A stretch of DNA of 64,000 nucleotides from Xiphophorus maculatus (taxonomy: Eukaryota; Chordata; Actinopteri; Cyprinodontiformes; Poeciliidae), in NCBI RefSeq assembly GCF_002775205.1, contig NC_036450.1, positions 5,085,199 to 5,149,198 of the forward strand, written 5' to 3'. Below, piece after piece: positions 53,548 through 64,000 of this stretch (within the stretch, counting starts at the first letter, position 1; the number at the start of each line of letters is the position of its first letter). Under the pieces are notes generated by a model. That model did no database searches. It had not been told where the DNA came from and was given only the letters and a program-made list of their open reading frames with translations. Made by a program: the position numbers and the translations under genes.

Positions 53548-56082
53548 CTGATGGAGAGAACAAATACAATCCAGCTGCAGTTATTGATCATTTATTGACA
53601 CTTTGATGATGACTCCTGAATGAGTGATGTGACAGTTTGAAGATGGTTGAATGTGAGCTGCTTTGTTGTCATGAATCAGATGAAAAACACACTTACACTT
53701 CCTCAGACCTGGTGTCAAGAATCGGCCTCCAGCAGGCTCCACCCTGAAAGGAGGAGGGGGGTCAGACCATCAGTCTCTTTCAGCAGCAAACATGGACATT
53801 ACATGTCTCTCAGACACACATTGTCCTCCACTGAGACAGGAACAGTCCAACATTTGGATTGCAAACTGCAGTGGATGTAGGAAGGACAGTTGGTGCTGCT
53901 GCAGCACAACTCTTTTCTCCAAACACAGGAAAAGCTCCAACAGAGAGGAGAAAGGAAATCCCTCAGTAACAACCTGAAGAAACTCACTGAAGCCTAAAAG
54001 GACATCAGGAAACTAAGGAAACATTTCTGGAAGCTCAACCTGATTTAATAATCAGCATTAAATACAATCAATCTAAACTCTGACACAAAACCTGGATACC
54101 TGTTCCATCCACACTCCCACACACAGATGAAGGAATGAAACACTAAACAGCCCTGCTGCTGAAAACCTGCTGTGGCCTCACTGTAATATCCAGAAATACA
54201 AACATTAAAAAGGAGAAGCTGCATCACATTCAACAAAGAGTTCAACAAGAATCAAAGATTTGATCTCTGAGCTCAGACTCACAAACCAGGGAGAGGCTTC
54301 CATCATCACACACCTCTGACAAACACCTCCAACCTTTCAGCACTTCCTCTACCAACCAACACCACCAGGTGGCGCTGCTGCACACATTTACAATGAGACC
54401 AAGAAGAAGAAGCAGCATCCTGAATCCAGCAGCTGCAGTAATGGCTTGTGAAAGTGTCCAAGGAGCATCTGGAACCAGAACCAGCAGATCCAACAGTCCA
54501 GAGAGTCTTTGTTTGCATCTTTCCTCTCAGATTTCCAAGCTGCTCTGAGAGGGAAATGACATCATCACTCTACTGATGATGTCATGCTCTGATGTCACTG
54601 ATCAATTGTTTTATTTATTGCAGTCGATTTAAACTAGAAGCTTGGTAAGATTACATAAAACTTCTCTAACCTAAATCAGTTTAACATCCAAAACTCAGAC
54701 AGCGTTTAGCAGCTTAACTTTCCTCGATATGTTTTTCAGATTTGATGGTGAATTTTTGAAAGCTAGCAGTTCATGATATCAGGGAGGCAAAGGCGGCACC
54801 AGAATCATTGATTACTTTCAAACTAACCAACAAATCAAAAAGCACAAAGCGACTTGGATGTAACTTGTAACGCAACGCTTTATAGAAATGTAGTGAAGTA
54901 GAAAGTACAGATACTGTAAAATGTAGTGGAGTAAAAGTTCCCACCATTAAATCTACTTACGTACAGAAACATGAAAAATGTCCTTAAGTTCAGTAACAAA
55001 GTTCTTGTCCCAACAACCAGGATCAGGTGAAGGACCTCTGCAGTCCCATGATGCTTCCTCTCCCTCTTCTAAACCATCTGATGGGCTGATATCATCCCTC
55101 TACTTTATCAATAAAATGTTTTTCTTTCTCTTATTACGATTTCATTATTTATCCTAAATGTGACGTCAGAGCTGTGGATCTGGAATCTGATTGGTCGGAT
55201 GGATATTTCCCTGGTTTTCCAACATGAAGGGTCTCTGCCTTTTTCCAAGACGTTGGGAATTTTTCCCAAACTTTATTGAACAATCCCAAAAGCTTTCCCA
55301 ACTACTGAAAACCTAAACACATTAGTCTTTTCTTGGATCTGTCTAAAAGGTCTTATTGTTGTTTTTCATTTCTACCACAGTCAACAGAGCACAATTCTAC
55401 TTTTTCACCATCATTCACTGCAATTCTTCATTTCCTCTGGAAAACAAGGGATTTCCATTCTCTCCTGATTCCTTTCATTCTTTGGATCATTTTCCAGATG
55501 TCGCCCCCTGGTGGAGATCAAACTACTAAATGGATGAAACTGTTAAAATTCTCACTTTCTTTCTTTGCCTCATGAATAGTTTTCTTCACTTTTTATGTAA
55601 TTTATATTTGATTAAATACTGAAAGTTGTGAGTTTTGTTTAAAATCTAAAGTTCTTTATTTTTCTCTCCCATAACTTTTAAACATCCATCTGACCAACAT
55701 GGAGTTACTTTTCTTCTCATCTTTGCTTCTTGGGGCTGATTGGTCTGGAGCTCCATCAAATATTGTTTTAAAGTCCTTTCTGTCATCAGTAGATCATCAT
55801 GGAAATCTAACTGAACTTCTTTTATTAATTTAGTCAAAGTCCCCATTAAACAATTAAAACCATCCCACTCTTTAATTTTCCTTGTGAGCCGTTCTTAGTC
55901 TGGAGAATATTCCAGAAAACTGGGTAATGATCTCTGCCTCCAGATGAGGCGTCTAAATATTTAATTATCAAATTAAACATTCAGCTTCAAACTAAATGTT
56001 TCCCAGCAGACTGACTAAAGACATTTCTCCCTCTTCCTCCTCTATCAGACCTTCTCTGCTCCTGCAGCAGGTTCCTCCATAC
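53548..56082. repeat. Segmental duplication copy 3 between B30.2 and LRR b
   Basis: Matches copies 1 and 2 up to 54603. Then 54604-55612 is unique, including a repeat-like GTAGTGAAGTAGAAAGTAC piece near 54890. Homology resumes at about 55613 (with copy 2) and 55775 (with all). No exon recognised. Confidence 0.7.
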
Positions 56083-56256
56083 CTGAGAGCTTCCAGTCTC
56101 CAGTGTGGATCCTTCAGTCCAGCCGACAGCAGCTTCACTCCTGAGTCTCCTGGATGATTGTAGCTCAGGTCCAACTCTTTCAGATGGGAGAGGTTGGAGG
56201 TCAGAGCTGAGGCCAGAGAAGCACAGCCTTCCTCTGAGACCAAACAGCCTGATAAG
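56083..56256 (-). CDS. LRR exon type b (third pair) of gene A
   Basis: 174 nt, CTGCAG acceptor and CAG|GTATGG donor. Same sequence as the other b exons except SNLSHLKELDLS where the rest have SNPSHL. The last LRR exon before B30.2 in gene A. Confidence 0.87.
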
Positions 56257-56324
56257 CTGCAGACACACAATTCATCACATGATGAGAATATGAGAACATT
56301 GAGGTAGAACCCAAGGTCTGAACT

Positions 56325-56375
56325 GATGGATGGATGGATGGATTGATGGATGGATGGATGGACGGATGGATGGAT
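56325..56375. repeat. (TGGA)n microsatellite
   Basis: About 12 units with interruptions, located next to the b exon of gene A. The corresponding places in copies 1 and 2 (5816, 35042) have no such tract. Confidence 0.95.
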
Positions 56376-56480
56376 TTGTAACATGTGGAATAAATAAGAA
56401 AGCCAAGCAACTGCTGGGATCTGTAATTATGCTTCTTTTTGCTCCTAAGATGCAGCAATTTGTCAAGTGCCCAGAGTTAC

Positions 56481-56654
56481 CTGAGAGTTTCCAGGTTGCA
56501 GTTTGGACTCTTCAGTCCAGCAGAGAGAAGCTTCACTCCTGAATCCTGCAGGTTGTTGTTACTCAGGTCCAGTTCTCTGAGACTGGAGGACTGGGAGCTG
56601 AGAACTGAGGACAGAGCTTCACAGCTTCTCTCTGAGAGGTTACAGCCACTCAGT
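56481..56654 (-). CDS. LRR exon type a (third pair) of gene A
   Basis: 174 nt: [47 protein letters not shown], with intact CCTCAG acceptor and CTCAG|GTAACT donor. Only about 220 bp separates it from the b exon downstream, far less than in the other pairs. Confidence 0.88.
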
Positions 56655-58591
56655 CTGAGGAGACAGAGAAAAATCTGTTATTAAACAATTCTTCAAAATG
56701 TGTCTTTTTTCCAGTCAACAATGTTCCTCTTTACTGATTTAAGGGACTGTTTTATATATAATTATGTTGCCTTTTGTTGTGAACTGGTTCAGTCTACAGA
56801 TGGGCCTCCAGCCATGAAGGACTGAACTAAAGGCAACAAGGAGGCTGGCAAGAGAAATATTAAATTCCTCTATGAACTAAATTAATCCCATGTCAGTTTT
56901 AACAGAAAGAGTCCAATGAAGCCTGAGAATCAAGGCTGGGCTGAAGAACAGCATCAGGCTCAGTTTGAGGATCAGCATCAGAGCTGGTTTGAGGGAAAAC
57001 ACCAGCTTGAATCAAAGCAGAGCAAATCTGGAATTTCATCTTTCCATTTTTTAACTGTTGGATACAGAGATGGAAAACTGAGCAGCAAATGACAAAAAAC
57101 ATTATTTTGAACAAATATTACAACAAAACTAATGTGGGAAAAAACAGAAACAAATTTGCTCCTAAAACAATCCAAAAACAAGCACTAGCCAAACATTAAA
57201 TACAGAGAAATTTAACCCAGTATTTAAATTAAAGAGTTCTGAAAACAGCCCACAAACCTGACACTAAAGGTTACTAAACACATGGAAAACACACTTTCAG
57301 ACGTCACCACAATTAAAACTGCATTCATAAATATCACAACATTGAACGGCCCTCCAAATATGTTTTAAACATTTTGTTGGAATAGGATGGGCCACCAATA
57401 TGTTACGATCCTCATGTCATCACACAGAACTCACAAAATACAAAGTCCAGACCAGATGATGTTTTTAACAAAGAGGTTTTATTAAACCCAAGTCTGGACA
57501 CAAAGTGGTTCTGGCAGTCTTGGTAAAATAAAAGAGTGAGAGAATGAACAAATAAGGCAGCAGTTGGCCGTCGGATTCAGGCCGCTGTGGGGCTCATACT
57601 GATTCTAATCTAACGTTCATAATAGTTATCTCTTCTTTCATTTCTAATTATTTATTATTCTTTCTACTGTTATATTTAAATTAAAATTAGAAAACAGCTT
57701 AATGATCCCAAAAGGAAACAAAATCTTCTTGTGACTCAAATTAATTCAAATTCTTCAAAGGGTTATTTTAGATATTAATGACTGTTTAGTTTAAAAGATC
57801 TCTTGTGGTCTGTATAACAGTGAATTTCAAGAAGGTTCTGACTTTATATTATATATATTCTAGATAAATTCCTCTACTTGTTTCTCTGAATATAGATGAT
57901 TATTTTAACATGTTGCTCATCCTCTTCCTGTTACTGAAACTTTTCCACTTATTCTAGAATCTATAATTGCTCTCAGCCATATCTCTTCAATGCCAATAAT
58001 ATCTGTTAATGTAATTTATCTGAACAGTCTAACTTCCTGTTCATCAGCCAATCAGCTTCTTGTATTTTCTCAGTAGATCCATCAGTGGAAGCCCCGCCCA
58101 GCCCATGATGCTCCTGGTTTGTGAAGACAGAGAGACAAACTGAACTCTGATAGGAAACAGTTTCAAACTGATTTTCTCTCTCCAACCTCTTGGTTCCACA
58201 TGGAGCTATATTTGGCCCCCTGCTGCTCTGACTACCATGTCATTGTGGTTCCAGTAGATGGGTCGGTTTCCCAGGTTCATTCAGTACCATGTGGAAAATG
58301 GTGCTATATGGTAATAGGCTGTTCTTTGCAAAGTTACACAGTCAAAATTAACAGAAATAATTTTAGTTATTCAATTGTTATAACAGACAAAAGGATGTTC
58401 AGAATATCAAGTTATATTTTCACCATGTTATTCATTCACTTATAAATCCCATCGTTCCAAACTAAATATTTAATTGTCAAACTACAAATTTGGCTTCAAA
58501 CTAAATGTTTCCCAGCAGACTGACTAAAGACATTTCTCCCTCTTCCTCCTCTATCAGACCTTCTCTGCTCCTGCAGCAGGTTCCTCCATAC

Positions 58592-58605
58592 CTGAGAGCT
58601 TCCAG
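58592..58605 (-). pseudogene. Broken LRR b exon (second pair) of gene A
   Basis: The b-exon module is intact from 58500 up to the exon's last 14 bases including the donor, then breaks at 58605 into unrelated sequence (TTCTGTAGGTAATAAAAA). The rest of the exon is missing. Beyond the break, 58670-58742 matches the sequence that normally precedes an a exon (compare 56400-56480), but no a exon follows. Confidence 0.8.
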
Positions 58606-58970
58606 TTCTGTAGGTAATAAAAATCAAAAACAGTCACATGTACAATGGATTAGGAAGTCTGACAACTGCTGGGAGGAAGGATCTGCAATAATGCTCCTTG
58701 TGCACCAGGATGCAGCAATCTGTCAAGTATCCAGAGCTACACTATCAATGTTAGCCTGAACCCAACCTTTCTAAATATTTCTCTTCTTGGTTCATTCAGG
58801 CTGCAGTAAAGGAAAACCAGCCATGTTTGTGTCGAGACTTAGCATGGTTACCCATCTCGCAGTAAAACATCTATTATTATTTTACTCTAATATTGAAAAA
58901 ACATTTGCATCTTAACTGATAGAATATAATGGACAGAAATCTGGTTTCACTAGGATTGACAACATTTTAC

Positions 58971-59144
58971 CTGAGAGTTTCCAGGTTGCAGTTTGGACTA
59001 TTCAGTCCAGCAGAGAGAAGCTTCACTCCTGAATCCTGCAGGTTGTTGTTACTCAGGTCCAGTTCTCTGAGACTGGAGGACTGGGAGCTGAGAACTGAGG
59101 ACAGAGCTTCACAGTTTCTCTCTGAGAGGTTACAGTCACTCAGT
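58971..59144 (-). CDS. LRR exon type a (second pair) of gene A
   Basis: 174 nt with intact splice sites. More diverged than the others: [18 protein letters not shown] and [13 protein letters not shown]. Its expected partner b exon is the broken one at 58592, so splicing would go to the a exon at 56654. All a and b exons share phases, so this still keeps the frame. Confidence 0.87.
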
Positions 59145-59671
59145 CTGAGGAGACAGGGAGAAAAATCTGTTAATCAGCAAATCAGAAATATTTATTTCTT
59201 TATTTCCAGTCAAGAATTTTCTTCTTGGGAAGATTGAAAGGACTTTTTACTTCACATATTGAACTGGATCATTTTGTAGATGGTTCTCCTGTCGTGAAGG
59301 ATTGAACAACAGACAACAAGGAGGCTGGCAAGAGAAATATTACAATCCACCATGAACTAAATGAATCCAGTGTCAGTTTTAACAGAAAGAGTCCAGTGGA
59401 AATCTAGGCTGAATATCAGCATCAGAGCTGGTTTGAGGGAAAACACCAGCTTCAAGCAAAGCAGAGAGAATCTCAGATTTCATCTTTCCCTTTTTAACTG
59501 CTTGGATACAGAGATGGAAAACTGAGTAGCAACTGACAAAAGCTGTTACTTTGAGCAACAAGCTAACTATTTAGCTTCAAACTAAATGTTTCCAGCAGAC
59601 TGACTAAAGACATTTCTCCCTCTTCCTCCTCTATCAGACCTTCTCTGCTCCTGCAGCAGGTTCCTCCATAC

Positions 59672-59845
59672 CTGAGAGCTTCCAGTCTCCAGTGTGGATC
59701 CTTCAGTCCAGCCGACAGCAGCTTCACTCCTGAGTCTCCTGGATGATTGTAGCTCAGGTCCAACTCTTTCAGATGGGAGGGGTTGGAGGTCAGAGCTGAG
59801 GCCAGAGAAGCACAGCCTTCCTCTGAGACCAAACAGCCTGATAAG
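59672..59845 (-). CDS. LRR exon type b (first pair) of gene A
   Basis: 174 nt, same as other b exons (LSGCLVSEEGCASLASAL, ELDLSYNHPGDSG). Downstream of its donor, one base of the CCCAGCAG motif kept in the other copies is missing, which changes the read-through tail; this suggests the tail is not under protein constraint in this copy. Confidence 0.88.
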
Positions 59846-61749
59846 CTGCAGACACACAATTCATCACATGATGAGAACATTGAGGTAGAACCCAAGGTCT
59901 GAACTGGTCATTTTCACAAGAGGAAAACACTCAATAAATTGTTCTTAAGCTGTCAATAAAATGAAAGAGTAATAGTGCTCAAATTTTGTTTTTCTGAGTA
60001 ATAAAAATCAACATTTGTCACTTATACAACAGATCAGAATAGAAAAATCCTTCATTTTTCCATACCAGGGAGTTCAGGTTTACCAGCAACAAGTTTAAGG
60101 TAAATGGAAAAATCAAACATTGAAGAAAAGGTAAAAATAAAAAATAATAGACTGTAGAGTAAGGACACATCTACAATAGAGGGATAATAATGCTGTACAT
60201 TTAATAAAAACAGCATAATCAGTTTGAAAAAATGTGCAGCTGAGTAGAGCAATTTATAATCATATGTAAGAGTTTTTTGGGAGCAGTTCTGGTTAGAAAG
60301 TCTAGCAACTCCTGGAAGGAAGGATCTGCAATAATGCTCTTTTTTTCTTACAAAGCTGGATTGCAAGAGTCTTTGTTGCTCTGAGCGTTTCACTGGCCTG
60401 GTGGAGCAGATTTATTTCTATAGATAGGTTTATAGTTGATGTATTTAAAACCAGGAGAGTGGACCAATCACACAGCTGGTGCCTCTACATGTTGCCTCGT
60501 GCTGCCACTGCTTGATCTCTGAAGCGTGGATCACCTGCACCTCTTTTCACTCAAACTGGACACAGGCTGACCTGTATTTACATGAGCGTAAATCCCAGGT
60601 GGGTCGGGGCGTCCGGACCCCCCCAATCTTGGAATTGTCCCCCCAAATAAATCATGAAAGAAACCTTTGTATTTAAACAATATCAATATAAAAATGTAAT
60701 ATAAACAAAGAACGAAGTAAATCTGCCATTCATCTAAGAAAAGAACAAGAATTAATTTTAAGGAACCCCCCCACCATTCTTAGAACAATGGTTCAGTCCA
60801 AAGTGTAGGAGGAGCAACAGCAGCTGAACAGCACAGGCTCCGTTAGAGCCGCTGAAGTGAGGAGCTAGCTGTTAGCTGTGGCTCTGCAGCACAAACAAAA
60901 AACCCTCCAGTAAGTAAATACTTAAAGCAAAAGACATGAAACACATTTTATTTACTTTCACTGCTTAAGAGGAAGAAACACACTAACAAAAATCAGAACG
61001 CAGTTTGTTCATTTCATTACTTCAGCTGAATCATGATAAACTGCATTATTATGCCTTAAATCAAAAGTAGCAAAACTGGCTACATTGCTTTCATAGACTT
61101 AGTTCCTTTTTCTGTCAAATGTGGCCAATATTTCAATTATGTTTAACTCTTTAACTTTTACTTTAATAAGAAGAGTTTGAAACTGGAGGGGCTGAGTGTT
61201 ACCACTAGCCAACAGCTCCGTATGTGAGCCGAGAGCAGAGGGGCTATTGAAGCTGATAGTAATACAAAATAAAGTATGTCTTTATTTCTTATCATTTTCA
61301 ATGTAGAGCGGTTAAAACCAAAATAAAATAACAATATAAAATCTGAATATTTTTCTAGAAAACGCTGGAGCTCAGCCTTCGGTTCAAGTTATGATACTAA
61401 CCCAAATATTCAATTTCTACATATTTATAGGTTCTCAGCCACCCAGAACATGAAAAAATCCCACTTGTTGCACATTAGGATGTGCAACAAGTGGGATTTT
61501 TTCAAGTGGGTGGAACTGTAATAGGTCACAGTTCCACTCTGGAATTCACTGAGTTCCTGAGAGCAACACATTCTTTCACAAATGTTTGTAAAAACAGTCT
61601 ACATGCCTAGGTGCTTACTTTCATACACCTGTGGCCATGGAAGTTATTGGAACACCTGATTCTGATTATTTGGATGGGTGGTCAAATACTTTTGGCAATC
61701 TCTGCTAGCAGCTAGTGGATAGAAATCACTGGGATTGAGAACATTTTAC
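59846..61749. repeat. Intron module copy 3 between LRR b and LRR a
   Basis: Homologous to 5762-6737 plus 10503-11349 and to 34986-36553. It is the uninterrupted reference showing that the 3.77-kb element in gene B is an insertion. It contains a perfect 24-bp hairpin (61452-61503) lacking in gene B, and the Tc1-type relic at about 61620-61700. Confidence 0.8.
61452..61503. repeat. Perfect 24-bp hairpin with 4-base loop
   Basis: Left arm 61452-61475 and right arm 61480-61503 are exact reverse complements around TAGG. Outside the arms, CCACCCA and TGGGTGG continue the pairing after a small bulge. Gene B has only the left arm at the same place (near 11116). Confidence 0.95.
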
Positions 61750-61923
61750 CTGAGAGTTTCCAGGTTGCAGTTTGGACTCTTCAGTCCAGCAGAGAGAAGC
61801 TTCACTCCTGAATCCTGCAGCTTGTTGTTACTCAGGTCCAGTTCTCTGAGACTGGAGGACTGGGAGCTGAGAACTGAGGACAGAGCTTCACAGCTTCTCT
61901 CTGAGAGGTTACAGTCACTCAGT
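61750..61923 (-). CDS. LRR exon type a (first pair) of gene A
   Basis: 174 nt: [47 protein letters not shown]. Acceptor TCCTCAG and donor CTCAG|GTAAAA. It joins the NACHT exon in frame through the split Leu codon (CT|A), exactly as in gene B. Confidence 0.92.
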
Positions 61924-62395
61924 CTGAGGAGACAGAGAGAAAAACCTGTTATTAAACAAATGATGAAAATTTATGTTCTTTCAAATCATCATCACTTTGG
62001 TTGGACAGAGAAGGAACTATCTTATTTTACACACATTCATGTTGATGTTTATTGTGAATCGGTTCATTCTACAGTTAGTCCTCCAGCCTTAAAGTTTAGA
62101 ACTGCAGGCAAAAAGGAGGATGGAGAGATAATTATAAGATTCCACAATGAACTAAATTAACCCAATTTCAATTTTAACATCAAGAGGAGTAGTTTTGCTG
62201 CTGGGATATGAAACAATATGTCCAGCTTTGCTGAAGGAAGTCTGTTTCACTTTTGCACGTCTCCTTCCTCCCCGCCAGTGGAAGACTTTGAAGAAACAAT
62301 GTACCAATATATAAACTGAAACATGAAAATATATTTATCTCATAATTAGCAGATTTCTATCTATCAAAAAATACAGTAACAATCTGTGACCTTAC
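61924..62395. other. Intron between NACHT and LRR a, gene A
   Basis: Non-coding. It corresponds to 11524-12498 of gene B without the 537-bp pogo-type insertion; the empty site is near 62140-62150. Confidence 0.75.
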
Positions 62396-64000
62396 AGAGC
62401 TTTGTTGGAGGCTTTAACCACTGGCAGCAGCCTCAGAAGAACCTCCTCTGAAGCAGAGTATTTCTTCAGGTCAAACACATCCAGATCTTTTCCTGATGAC
62501 ACTAAGATGAAACCCAGAGCTGACCACTGAGCAGGAGACAGTTCATCTGTGGAGAGACTTCCTGAACTCAGAGACTGTTGGATCTCCTCCACTAGAGAAC
62601 GATCATTCAGTTCATTCAGACAGTGGAACAGATTGATGCTTTTCTCTGCAGACACATTCTCATTGATCTTCTCCTTGATGTACTGAACTGTTTTCTGATT
62701 GGTCTGTGAGCTACTTCCTGTCTCTGTCAGCAGACCTTTTAAGAGTCTCTGATTGGTCTGCAGTGAAAGTCCCAGGAGGAAGCGGAGGAACAAGTCCAGG
62801 TGTCCATTTGGACTCCGTAAGGCCTGGTTAACAGCTCTCTGATGGAGAGATTTTAGGTCAGATTTATTAAATAATGAAGACCTCCTAGATCTTTGTGTTT
62901 CTTTCATCACATCAGAACCAGAGTTGATGAAGGTCAGATGAACATGAAGAGCAGCCAGAAACTCCTGAACACTCAGATGGACGAAGCAGAACACCCTGTC
63001 CTGGTACAGACCTCTCTCCTCTTTAAAGATCTGTGTGAACACTCCTGAGTACACTGAGGCTGCTGTGATATCGATGCCACACTCTGTCAGGTCTGATTCA
63101 TAGAAGATCAGGTTTCCTTTCTGCAGCTGATCAAAAGCCAGTTTTCCCAGAGACTCAATCATCTTCCTGCTCTCTGGACTCCAGTGTGGATCTGTTTCAG
63201 CTCCTCCATCATACTTGACCTTCTTCATTTTGGTCTGAACCACCAGGAAGTGGATATACATCTCCGTCACGGTTCTGGGCAGCTCTCCTCCCTCTCTGGT
63301 CTCCAACACATCCTCCAGAACTGTAGCAGTGATCCAGCAGAAGACTGGGATGTGACACATGATGTGGAGGCTTCGTGATGTCTTCATGTGGGAGATGATC
63401 CTGCTGGCCTGCTCCTTATCTCTGAATCTCTTCCTGAAGTACTCCTCCTTCTGTGGGTCATTGAACCCTCTGACCTCTGTCACCATGCCAACACACTGAG
63501 GAGGGATCTGATTGGCTGCTGCAGGTCGTGTGGTTATCCAGAGAAGAGCAGAGGGAAGCAGTTTCCCCCTGATGAGGTTTGTCAGCAGAACGTCCACTGA
63601 GGTGGACACTGTAGCATCAGTCAGGATCTCCTTGTTGTGGAAGTCCAGAGGAAGTCGACTCTCATCCAGACCATCAAAGATGAACAGAACCTGGAAGTGT
63701 TCAAAGCTGCAGATTTCTTTAGTTTCACTAAAGAAGTGATGAACAAGTTCCACCAAGCTGAACTTTTTCTCTTTCAGCACATTCAGTTCTCTGAAGGTGA
63801 ATGGAAATATGAACTGGATGTTCTGGTGGGCTTTGTCTTCAGCCCAGTCTAGAGTGAACTTCTGTGTTAGGACTGTTTTCCCAATGCCAGCCACTCCCTT
63901 TGTCATCACTGTTCTGATTGGTTGATCTCTTCCAGGTGGGACTTTAAAGATGTCTTCTTGTCTGATTGTTGTTTCTGGTCTGTGTTGTTTCCTGGATGCT
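62396..64000 (-). CDS. FISNA-NACHT exon of NLR gene A (5' part outside window)
   Basis: Open from the window edge to donor GCTCT|GTAAGG. It begins inside the FISNA-NACHT linker ([20 protein letters not shown]). Walker A GVAGIGKT, Walker [10 protein letters not shown], sensor ALLWITTRP and the winged-helix part ([16 protein letters not shown]) are intact, and no stop or frameshift is seen. It is very similar to gene B's exon but differs in scattered residues (for example NENVSAEKS versus [16 protein letters not shown] versus LTKTGSS). It heads at least five LRR exons and a B30.2 exon. Exons 1-4 must lie to the right of the window. Confidence 0.94.

Overview
Organism: this is nuclear DNA of a ray-finned (teleost) fish. 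The evidence is the gene family (FISNA-NACHT-LRR-B30.2 NOD-like receptors of the fish-expanded NLR-C type), long AT-rich introns, and a transposon mix typical of fish (Tc1/mariner, pogo, hAT MITEs, BEL/Pao, LINEs, Helitron-like PIF1 helicase). The species cannot be fixed; a percomorph such as a killifish or live-bearer is a guess from remembered protein similarity.

Layout: all recognisable host exons lie on the minus strand, so the array reads right to left. (1) Gene A, right end: a partial FISNA-NACHT exon (62396-64000, cut by the window edge), five intact LRR exons of two alternating types 'a' and 'b' (61750, 59672, 58971, 56481, 56083), a broken b exon (58592), and a B30.2 exon (53015-53547). 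(2) Gene C, middle: exons 1 and 2 (42654-42742, 42400-42519), one b LRR exon (34812-34985) and a B30.2 exon (31932-32461). No NACHT exon is present; a BEL/Pao LTR element (36554-41471) sits in that interval. (3) Gene B, left: start exon (19419-19507), exons 2-4 (19165, 14809, 14422), the FISNA-NACHT exon (12499-14290), LRR a (11350), LRR b (5588) and B30.2 (2670-3199). The three B30.2 exons lie in long, nearly identical segmental duplications; some breakpoints are visible.

Spacers: 20.3-31.2 kb is AT-rich and single copy, with relics of Tc1, a LINE and a Helitron-type helicase. 43-51 kb holds several inverted duplicate pieces, a gag-like fragment, a LINE RT fragment and a (GAG)n tract. Insertions in gene B (a 3.77-kb TIR element, a pogo deletion derivative, a solo LTR, and Tc1 with a nested hAT MITE) can be dated relative to the duplications, because paralogous copies keep empty sites for two of them.

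Function: family knowledge says FISNA-NACHT is an ATP-driven oligomerisation switch, the LRRs are regulatory or sensing, and B30.2 (PRY-SPRY) is a ligand-recognition domain. The most interesting signals are that the B30.2 exons differ more than their non-coding flanks, mostly at amino-acid-changing sites in presumed loops; that gene C has lost its NACHT while keeping compatible splice phases; and that the visible LRR b exon does not join B30.2 in frame, so either an exon is unseen or the B30.2 part is not always attached. I found no bacterial-type system, CRISPR array or tRNA.
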